Shown: positions 23,211-35,261 of the stretch, piece by piece
Numbering within the stretch: position 1 is the stretch's first letter
Layout: every line of letters begins with the position of its first letter
From: Hermatobates lingyangjiaoensis
Lineage: Eukaryota > Arthropoda > Insecta > Hemiptera > Hermatobatidae
Length of the DNA stretch: 64,000 nucleotides
NCBI GenBank assembly: GCA_026182355.1
Contig: JAPFBL010000002.1
Location: 2,170,001-2,234,000, forward strand
Direction of reading: 5' to 3'
Translations under genes and position numbers: made by a program
Notes under the pieces: model-generated
Database searches by the model: none
The model's input: only the letters and a program-made list of their open reading frames with translations
What the model was told of the DNA's origin: nothing

Positions 23211-26200
23211 CTGAAAAAAAAAAAAATTGAATTTATAATTATTACACTATTTAATTATTTGAACAAATTATTAAATAATTATTAACTATTATTTAAACTA
23301 TTACCTACTAAAAGTGGAAGTATTAATAGCAAATAGATAATACAATAATTATTGGTTGTAATGGATTACATGAACTAACTTCAAGGTAAAGCTCAGTACT
23401 CTGACCGAGGTTAGTACTTCAGAGTACTAAGATAAAGATTAGTACTCTGACTGAGGTTTCTTTCATCGTCTGTTGTACGTTTCAGTAATTTCAGCAAATA
23501 TTACTTTAAATCAGATGTTGCCGAGAGTGAGGAAATTCTTGAGAGCATAGGTAGACTAAAACTTTTTAACTTTTTAATTCATATTTATAACTTCTAATAT
23601 TATTTTTACATTCATATTCTAAAAAAAAACACGAAAAGAATCAAAACAAAAAAAATTGGAAATTAATGAAATTAATTCATTATTGGATATAGTTTACTGT
23701 ATTTTAATGGAACTGGATACCGTGGGCATTCATGCAAAATAATAGGAGAATCATCTTTACACAACTAATACAATAATTACACAACTGTGCCATTATTGTA
23801 AGAACTAAGAGTCATACAACTCAGCATACAACTAATACAATGATTACGCAACTGTGTAATCATTGAGAGACTAAGAGTATAAAGCATTCAGCACAGATAC
23901 ATATTTCTTTCTTAATAGTATAGTATCGGCAAGAAATGTATAAATTACACACATCAATTAACATACAATACTTATTGATTCTACTTGTTAGTTTAAAGAT
24001 AAAACTTTTGTATACTTAGTAATTGCGTCCTTATGGATGAGCACTGCTGACAATCCACAAAATTTGTACATGAAGTTAAAGAAAAACCATGAGAAGACTA
24101 GATCGAGGATTCTATTGAAAGTATGTTTTAAGATGTTTTGGTCACGGGCATCTTTGGCACGTGAGCTGCTCTCTGGAGTATAAGCAGTACAGGCGAAATA
24201 GTCAGGTCGCCAAGCCATACAACCAACTATTCCGGGACGACGTTCTCTTATCTACGACAAACGGACATGTTACAGGTATAGGGCATCATTCATAAAGTGT
24301 ATTGAAGTCTTTAGAAAACTTTAAAAGTAAGAAGAATGATATTTTTACAAATTAGTTTGCCTGTCATAAATTGAAGGCTTACATGGATTAACACTCCATT
24401 TTCATTCATTAATAGAAATAGTACACTCTAAATAGTAATTTCACATAAGTCAAATTTAATGAATCTAATCCACAGATTCACTAATACATTTTGCAATTAC
24501 TACTTAGTTTATCAATTTTTTTTTAAAAACATTTACTTGTATAAAAGAATATAATATTGTGTTCAATTTAATTCAGTCGAATATGATAAGATAGTGACTC
24601 TAAAAAATATTCTTGTATACTTAAAATCAATGTTTTGGAGACGGGAATATTTGTATACTTGGAGCTAGATAGTCAATGACATAGTCTTCTTGATATCACG
24701 GCTAATGGTCTAGTTCTGCAGTAGTATATTGCGAAGAAGTGTTTATTAAACTGTAATATGATCTTGGCAGTTTTCAATAATATCGTTATACATTTCGAAT
24801 AGACTTCTCTAAATTTTCTGACATTTTTCTTCAGAATCCCTATGTTCTTAAATAGTAGGTAATAAGCTCTCACATTCAGAAAACAACAAAGTAAACAGGA
24901 AAGATCAGTGCTGCTGTTATTAATTGAGAGATGGTCCGTGAAGTGAGTATGCCATTAATGAGTTTCAGGCTTTTGTAGCACTTACCAAAAAAAAAGTATT
25001 AATGAGTAACCATTTAAAAAATGGGTAATATTTGTTTGACCCACTATGTATTAGTTATTACTCTATTACGAGTATAAGTAAAGTACAGGAATCATAAAAA
25101 GTTCGATTTCGACGAATTTACAAGTTTTGAAGCCACCTAGTCAATCTTTTAAGATAACTATATGTGTAGCTGGTGCATTCAAAGTTTTTGGACACACTTC
25201 ACGTCACACAGTTAAAAGATCAAATTGATATTATTTTCAAAAAGAGGCATTGTTATGGTCTATAGCAGGACTCTTCAAACTGGGGGTCCCGACCACCAGG
25301 GAGGTCGCTATAGGGTACAATAATGGTCGCGAGATGCTTCAAATATGTTATGAATGTATTGAATCTAAACATTTGAAACACGAGAATATCCATTTCACGT
25401 GATTTCTATTAATTGTTTTGTTATACCTATGGAATCATTACTGAGGCCCGCCATCACCAGAATTGAACCAAGATTCCATCTGTTGTGCGAGAATATGAGC
25501 ACATACGTCTCATTAAAGGCAATGTCACTATTTCTACCTACTTAATTTCTGTAGTAATAAATTTTTATTTTAGTCCTCAGGGGTCGCAAAAAATTTAGAA
25601 AATGCAAAGTGGGTCGCGATAAAAAAAAGTATGAACTGTACTGGTCTATAGTACACATAAGCCGTATAATATTTTTGGGCAGTATTTCATCATGGAAAAG
25701 CTATTTGATTATTCAGTTTGTGATTTTACATTTTGTCTTGTTTCTCTTGAACTATACATTGTAAAGATTTAAAATTTTGCTATTAATAAAGGACTGATTT
25801 CAGTATTAACTGACTTTCTAGCATTTTTTTTATAACTGTAAAGATTAATTTTGCATAAAAATTAAGACAGAATCTGAAAGATAGAGCAGATGATACTTCT
25901 CACACTCTTCAACGGACATAATGAAATTCATCACTAAAACATATGGATACCTATACTGTGCCCTTAGTAGGTTGAGTTATATATGTTTTTTGCCAAAATC
26001 GCAACTCAGGAAAGTAACCTACTACATTGCATTAATTTCTACTCTATTTTGTTATCTTCACAACTATTGACTACAAAGATTAGTACATTACATAAAGCAT
26101 TTGCATAAAATTAGTGCATTATAAAAACTCCCAAGAATTTTGATTATCAGTAGCAGTAAACAGGAAACATAAAACTTGTAATAATAGTAACCTGGTTAAT

Positions 26201-29200
26201 TTTTCAGTATTATTTACAGTACATTTAAAAAATTAAAAGGTTTTAAAACAATCATTAATTGTTTTTAATGAGTAAATTTGATATGAAAAAGAGAATTATT
26301 TTTTTTAACTTATAAAGAGATGGTTTATATATCATGGGTAGGTATAAATTTCAGTATTCAAGAGTATTCAGCTCTTTAGAATAAGATATTACAGCGTTCA
26401 TTACTGTATCATACCAATTCAGTTAAATAATTCCAGTATAATTATAAATATGTCTAATGCATGCAGTTATAATTCTGTAATTTAAGTATGGTATAATATA
26501 TGGTCGCGGTATATGTTATATTCCCCTCCGATGTGCCTTCACCTTGTCGTGGTGGAGGGGCTTATCACGCCTGGGTGGTTGTTCCCTCATGGCATGAACT
26601 AAGAAAGGCACGACCTGGGCGGGGTGCTAGCCTAGACTGGCGTCCGGGGGTGGAAAATCCACTCGTTTGAGCGCTGGTTTGGGTGGCAGTCCGCCCTTAT
26701 TGGTCAAATATGGTTAACAACTGTCTTTTTCAAGATTCCTCTTTCACTGTGGTGGCACATCAGCGGCTTCAGCTGCTACCTTCGGGTTCTCGATCTTGTG
26801 CTAGTGTCTGCGGATTAAAAGTCCGCTAAGTCTCGCACTGGTTCGAGAGCTAGATCCCTAATTCCTCTTTTCATATTCCGTCTTCACCTGTCTTTCTTAA
26901 GAATTTTTTTCCCTCACCCTCAGTGAAATCTGGCAACGTTGTTTGCTTATCAGCCTTATGATTTATTTGGACGAGGCTGGTTGTGGCGGATTTAGGTTTG
27001 CCTGGCCTGTCGCAATGCCAGGATACTTCTCCTTCCTTCCCCCTATGCCTTTTCTTATAATCTCTGACCCCTTCCCTTACTTATCTATTCTTTGCTATAT
27101 CTCAACGCTCTATTAACTGTTACTCTTGTTTTTTTTCCCTTTTCATATATATGTACATAAAGATGTTCAAAAAAGAACAATAGTAACACACAGAGAAAGA
27201 GGCACACTTACTAACTCGAATTTTCGGATAATCCGTCTTCAGGAGAAAAAAGAGTGGGAGACCAAGCACGCCGGAAATGCAATAGCAAGAAACCGTCCTG
27301 GTTGTCAGCACGGTTTCCTGCCATTACGTTTCCGGCGTTCTTGGTCTCCCACTCTCCTTACTGCTGAAGACGGATTATCCGGAAATTTGGGTTAGTAAGT
27401 GTGTCTCTTTCTCTATGTGTTATTATTCTTCGTTTTTGAACTTGTTGCGTCCAGTTTGGTTCGATATACTTTCCAATTTTAAAGTATATATATATATATA
27501 TATATTTGAAATATGTTTTATATATATATTTTCCCTTTTTCAAGAATATATATTCTGAGGTAAAAGGGATAAACCAACAAAAGTCTCCACACAAATGAAG
27601 TTTTATTCAACGCGTTTCGAAATACCACACAATTACGGATTGCACAACTAATGATTTAAGAATATATATGTATTCTTCATACATTATGACATACCTTTTA
27701 TGTTATCTTCTTAGTTCTTACTTTGTTTGCTCTCTGATGACATAAATTGAAAGCCCTTAGAGCGTTTTTCCTATGGTTTTTTTTTCCTGACGTTTAATTT
27801 CATATATATATTCTTGATGATCGCTCTGATTATGTTACCACCAGTCAGCATAGAGTCTACCAGGCTTATGTTTTATAGCTTTTGTTGGTGTAGGTCGTGG
27901 AAACCCGCCTCCGCGATGACACTTGGGCACTTTACGTTAGCCAGACTACGCAATCAGTACACCCACGCGACGAGGACGCCAACGTGTAGGCATATGGAAA
28001 CCAGGGGGTCTTGCCTCCCCACACCTCCACAAGGAAGAGGACTCCTGAGCTGTCGAGAGTTCTTCCTTGATAAGGAAGTCTATTGTTTTTATATAATATT
28101 GAAACATGTGAAAAGTACTTTATCATACTTTCCATCGTAACGAATAATTTTTTTACGGTCTACTCTGGTAATTCTAGGAAACTTAAATTACGTATTAAAC
28201 ACAGTAATCCCTCACTTTTCGCGGATAATGGGGACCGAAGACACCCACGAAAAGCGAAAATCCGCGAATAATGGACGCGCCTTTATAAAACCCTCTAAAG
28301 CTCAAACAACGACCTTTACAACAGAGAGAGAATCATGACCTTACTGAATACTGTAGTGTGTTGTAAATAAAAATGAAAAACAAAAAGAAAAAAATAAGAA
28401 ATATTTAATAAAAAAAGATTACGTCTTTACCGACTATAAGAGAGAAAGAGAGATAATTATGTCCTTAATGTATTGTACAGTAAATAATAATGCCAATCAG
28501 ATCAACGGAAACATTTTGGTTATTTTTTATTAATTTGAACTTCTATTTTTTGATATTTTTATTATTCTCTTGTTACAATTGATTATGTATTAATATTTTT
28601 CATTAATTTTTAGTCTTTATTGAACATTTTTCAATAGCTTTTATTAGCCTTTAATTTGATACTTTAGAATATATTTTGACCCAGCAAGTCACTGTTGTTT
28701 GATATCTTTCTCGATTGTACAAGAAGAATCCTGTATATTTTCTTCTCTAATACTAATTACTGTACTTTTTCATTACGAGTTGTATTTTTTTTATTTTTTA
28801 CTGCAATTACAGTTATTTGATTATTTGAATTGAACATTTCAGGACCCCGCGAAAACTGAACCGCGAACTAGCGAGGCAATTTTCATATGAATATTGCATG
28901 ATAGGAGCTGTATTTATTTTGAATACAGAAAGAGGAAACAATACGCAAAAAAGGACAGTTATTAAGTTTCAGCAGTAATTCACTTATTAGAATGAGTAAT
29001 AGCCAATAACATATGTATTATACAAATAAATGACAGAAAAATATAATAAGGATTAAATGTACATTACATTTAAAACATGGAGAAAGCCACACTAGATCAA
29101 ACAATTAAATTTATTATTGGTTTGATAACGTTTATCACCTAGGTTTTTATTACATTTCAGGCATAGCCAGACACTATATTTTAATTAATCTATATGCCTT

Positions 29201-32200
29201 TCCACAATTAATTACATAAACTAATATTTATATAATAAAGTAATTAAATTGATTGACCATGACAATAAATTTACTTATTATAAAATTGACAGCAGACCAC
29301 TCGAAATCCTTTATTGTGATATTATTAAGACAGAAAAATATAAGCTTTATTTTAAGCAAGTTTACTCTATTAGGACGTAAAATATGCACCGATATATCCT
29401 GCACTTTTCTTTCATATTACATAAAAAATACAAAGACATATCTCTCTAAGGTGGAGATATATATATATATTATTTGCCTTACAACTAGAGAACACAAAAA
29501 AGAGGACTAACACTCATGATTCTCGATCATTTCGGCTGTCTTCCCGTTTTCAGGAGAGGAGAAAAAGAAAAAGGAGAAGGAAGAAGGAGCGGAGACCTGA
29601 ATGCGTCCACCGACCGATACAAAAACCAAATATGTATATATTTGTGAATAAAAAGATTTCACATAAACATGTGAAACAACAATCAATGATCAAACCACAA
29701 TAAGAAATGGGAAAACAAGACTAAGATCTTTCAACCGTAACAAGCGGTCTTCGTCAGAGTCAAAAACCCAACTGAACACTAGATGCAGAAAACATCTGGT
29801 GAGGAGTTGAGAAGAGTGGGAGGGAAGAGTGGTATTTTAAAAGGGTGAAAGCACAGGAAAGGACTAATGTCCAGAAAGGGATGTTTCTTTCTGGACATTA
29901 CATCCCTTTCTGGACATTAGTCCTTTCCTGTGCTTTCACCCTTTTAAAATACCACTCTTCCCTCCACTCTTCTCAACTTTTCACCAGATGTTTTCTTCAT
30001 CTAGTGTTCAGTTGGGTTTTTGACTCTGACGAAGACCGCTTGTTACGGTTGAAAGATCTTAGTCTTGTTTTCCCATTTCTTATTGTGGTTTGATCATTGA
30101 TATTTGTGAATTTTGAAAACAGTCATATAACAGCAAACACCAAACTTATCTAATACCTGTTCCTTAATAAGCTTCTCAATTTTCTTAAATAACTCTCTCG
30201 TTACTTTGTCTACACAGTATAGCATATTTCCCACAGTCGACATGTTTCATCTGATCACCATTCATCTTCAGGACATGAATAACTTCTTGATTTTTGCTCA
30301 TATAAACGAAGAAAAAATCTCCCCAGGAGTTATTCATGTCTTGAAGATGAATAGTAATAATTTGAAACATGTCTACTCTAGGAAATATGCTGTACAGTGT
30401 AGACGAAGTAACGAGAGCGCTATTCAGGAAAATTGAGAAGCTTGCTAAGTTTGGTGTTATTTTCAATATTGTATATACATACACAATATGTCACTATAAG
30501 CATACTGGACTCTGAATTAAAGAAATTCAATACAAAAATGAAGAACTGGTCTTTGATAACGAGCTACCTCATATTAATATATTACCTCATTACTGTATAA
30601 ACGGTTAATTTAATTTAAACTTTATACTAATTTAAAGATAAAGCTTTTTCACTTTATTTTATATAAATAACTTTAAATTAGTTCTCTAAATGACAAGACC
30701 AATGTTATTTAAAAGGGAAAAACATTTTTTAAATTATAAGAATATAAAAAAAATTGATATTCGAAACAGACCTGTTTCCGTATCGATAATCTTGAACCTT
30801 GGTTTTACAATGGCTAATTTGTTTACTTTAAGATTTCAAAGGTCATAAAAATAAACTTTGAATTCATAAATATTCAAAGTCCTCTAAATTGTGAAACTGC
30901 CTTGTTAGAATAAATATAAAGAAAACTGCATCGGAAAAAAATCTCTGTTTTATTTTAATATACTTTTAAGGTATTTTTTTTCACTTTTAATAAACGAAAC
31001 AAATGGTAATAATAATTCAACACCTCATAAGGAAATAAAACTAAATACTATTCCTCTTAAATAAATAAAAATTACAACAAATATATTATATTTACTTCTT
31101 TAAAATAATTATTGCAATAGACCTAATACTTAAAAAAAAAACAGGAGTGGTTAACCCTAAGTAAACATACTCTCAAACTAATTGACAATCAATTGAATTG
31201 AATGACCCATACTTGCAATTTACATTTCCATTTCACAATTTATAACGAAAATATAATAATTTTATAACACTTAAAAAAAAAATTAGTCAAGTAAGGTTAG
31301 TGTCAATAATTGGATAAAATTATTATCCTAATCATCAAGGGAATGAAAGTGTTAGCGATATGATCTGATAAAATATATGACGTTACAGATTAAATATGAC
31401 GCAGTTTATGTCGGTAATTATATCCTCAAATTGTTTTTGGTTATCTTTCCTGATAGTCTATAGATGTCTATTGATATAGTTTGATGGACTATATCAATGT
31501 TTGAACGTTACTATGTTTGAAGTAAACCTATTACCAAAAATAATGAATACTCACAATTAATTGTTTCTTTAGAAAGTGGCTAGTAGTTTTTGTATTAATT
31601 TTAAATAATAATTTTGCTAATTATATATTTTGAACAATTCGTAAACGATTAGATGTATTACTTTTGAATAACTATGATTCTATAATTAAAGAACGGATAT
31701 CACAGATTAAAATCCTAATAACAATAAGAAATCAATAAGATTAGTAACAATCAATAAAATATATTAATAACCAAATTATTAAATAGAATAAGGATAAGTG
31801 ATGTAATCTGATTTGTTATCACTGAGGTTGTATGAATAGTTATGTGATTTTTTCTATTAAATCGTTTCGAATATGAATTTCTTCTATTGATTGTTATCAT
31901 AATTTTTAAAAAGAATATATTTTCTATAAATTACTTAATTCGACCTCTATAGATTAGAGCAAAATAAAGGTAAGCATACCAAACGAATGTTTACATGGTA
32001 CTGCTGAAATTCCTATTATGCAATAATCATTATCGAATAATATTGAGTACAACAATTCAAAATTCTAGATTTTTCGAGAAAAGAATTTGTCATTGTTTAT
32101 CCTTTTTGACATAAAGTACCTCCCGTCCCATAGAGTAATACTGACCATAAACGATAGCGTTCTTTTTCAAAATAAGAACAAAAAGTCTATAAACGTTCTT

Positions 32201-35200
32201 TGGTCGTTATGAAATGTTGAATAAACTCATCCGACCTACACATGTAGATATTTTTTTGAAAAAAAAATCAGTAATGAATTAATATAAATATTATACTACT
32301 GTAAGTAAAATATATTGTTGTGAATTAAAAATAAAAACCAACCTGATAAATGACAATCGGATTGAAAGAGGAAACCACAGCTCTTTTATATAAATTTGGG
32401 TGGTTATCGAATGCCTCACAAACTGCGTTCACAATCTGAAAACAAAAATGTCATGACATTTCACAATAAATAACTCAAGACTGGCTCGATAGCTTTTTCG
32501 CAATGAAAAATGTTTCTTTTCTTCATATCGACTGTCTGCTCTTGCTAGTAAAGCGATGTGGTGGCGCGAAGACTCTATGTTTTTCAAAATTTTAAGAATC
32601 GATCTACTGACTTTATTTTTTTCCATAAAAGTTAAAATAAATCAATATTAGATGTTTCTATATATTTTCACAATGCCCTCATTCTGTCTTTTGTAGAATG
32701 TGAAAGTCTTTAATTATTTCCAATAGTGCACCTATATTGGAGATCTATGAAATTGAAATAATGTTTCCTGCCAAGTCAATATTGTTATTAAACTATCAGT
32801 TGGCTACTTTTTCTGTTTAATCCCACTTCCCTGATACTCATATAATCCCGTACTACTTTAAATTCTCTAGAATAGAATATATGAGAAGTTTGTGGTTTGA
32901 AAGTAAAGAAGGATAAATACATACTTCAGAAGTAAGTTGACGAGTTGTTAGAAGAAAAGTTTCAACATTAGGTTTTTGCAGGACTGTTAGTGTGTACTAA
33001 TTGCTGACCCAAATGTCAGGAATTAATGATGCCAGTTATTGACATAATAAATTCAGAAACTTCAATAATATCTGACAGTAGTCAGGGTATTCTGATATTT
33101 CAAAGAAATATCATTATTAAGAAATATTAATTCCTGACATTTGGGTCAGCAATTAGTACACACTAACAGTCCTGCAAAAACCTAATGTTGAAGCTTTTCT
33201 TCTAACAACTCGTCAACTTACTTCTTATGTTTTCATGTATTTATCCTTCTTTACTTTCAAACTACAAACTTCTCATATATTCTATTCTAAAGAATTTAGA
33301 GTATTACGGGATTATATGAATATCAGGGAAGTGGGATTAAACAGAAAAAGGAGCCAACTGATATTTTAATAACAATATTGACTTATCATCTCCTCATACA
33401 ATTAAACACCTTATTGAACTATAATTATTTTGTAATTCAGTGTATTTTTGGTTGCAACTAGTGCTATTATTTTCAATGTTAGTAGTTAAATCAGGAATTC
33501 ATATTTCCAGTTTGCATATTCGTTTTTTTTATTTTTTATTAGTATTCTTTTATTTTATAGAATTGTTTCAAAAAAAAACTAATTATGAGTTCTATTAAGA
33601 AAATTTTAGCTGTATTTTACATTGCGTTATTTTAAACATGTATGCTTATACACTAACTTCAGTGCTGTTTCAGAGCTTCACAAGAGTTGCTCATTTGTTG
33701 ATTGGCACCCATTTTAGTTATGGGCGAGCCACTTTACCAAGATAGCACTAAATTAAAAGTCACAAATTTTTACCATCCTCAATTTTATTAGAATGGAAAC
33801 TTTTAAATATTTCTGAAATCGTACTATTTTATTCCTTCTTGCAGCTTCCAAATATTTCTTATTCTTTACCTGATTTTCTTATATACCAACAATTTTTCAA
33901 TACCACTACTCCCTTACTAAAATATTTTCTATATCTTAAATGAGATTCCATGAAATATAACTTGATAGGAATCTGGAAACTATGACTACCACGGTAGAAA
34001 GGATCAAAAGGTGTAAAATAACATTCAATGTCTAAAACTGCCGTTAAATAGCCCGTTTATAGAGCTCGAAAAAATATTACTAAAAACATAGGAAGTTGTA
34101 AAGTAAAAAATACATGTAAACTTGAACAGTAATATATGTATGCTCATCTCAGGTAATTTATCATAAGAGAAAAGAATCTGTAAATAGTCATAAAGTAATT
34201 GGATATATTTTTCAGTTACATCAAGCATTATATCTCCAGCTGTGAGTGAACCCATAAAGACTAATAATGCAAAGCATGATAAACAGAAGACTCCAGCTGC
34301 AGATTTACCATAATTATATTGATTTTGTGGATATATTTACCTCTTGGTCAGCATCTTTTATATCAATGAAAAGCCTCATATCAAGTTCCAAGCACTTCTT
34401 AATTACATCTTCAAATTTAGGAACCTTTGAACCTTGGTATTTTTCCCTGAGAAAGAAAATTGATTTCTTAAATACTGTTGTTCAATTAATAACAAGTTTA
34501 CCTTCTTAAGTAAGCGTTAAAGAGAATGAACTACCAAAACTAGTCTACTGAATCGTTCTTAAAACAATTTTATCTTACGGATATACGTCTTAATACTCTT
34601 ATAAAAATATTTATAGTATGTTTGGATTATTCACTGATATTCCATCAAAATTGACAAAAAAATAAATTACAGTGAAAATTGGGATGTTTTTTAAATTTTT
34701 TTTTCAATAATTATAGGATGTAGTTAACTGAGACAGGTTTTGTTAAATAGTGACAGTAATAAGTGAAACATTACTATTTCTATTATTATTCATTTTAGAA
34801 TTCCCTACCAATCACGGATCTAATTATAATAATAAAGGAATTATTTGAGGTGCACATTGATTTCGAAATCATTTCCGTACATATCCACTTACTAAATGTC
34901 AAAATTGAAACGCTTCACAAGGACAATACATAAATGAAAGTATAAAGCAAAATACGTAAGAGCATTTTTTTTTCAATATAAATTTAAAGGAAACAAGATA
35001 AGTTCTAAAGTATTCCAAGGTAATCTTTGTCAAAGAACAACTTAATTACCAAACACTAAGTTTTTACAGATAGTTAACTCTAAAAAGCCTGAGAATGTTG
35101 TTTCACTGTTCAGCAAGATTTTGTTGAACCCTTATCATTCTAAATAAAGTAATACTTTTCACCCAAATAAACCACATCAATAATTATCAGTGTTTTTCTT

Positions 35201-35222
35201 AAATTGAAAAGATAAATAGATC

Positions 35223-35261
<39 letters not shown>

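Noticed and set aside
29845..30093. 82-codon open frame
   Set aside because: It lies entirely within foldback C and reads through the hairpin.
30185..30484. Open frames of 99 and 76 codons on opposite strands
   Set aside because: Their similarity to each other comes from the inverted arms of foldback D.
34025..34255. Possible extra GDE1 exon (76-codon frame)
   Set aside because: Exon 3 (IDIKDADQE) joins exon 4 (IVNAVCEAF) in frame and matches family order with no gap, so no exon is needed here.
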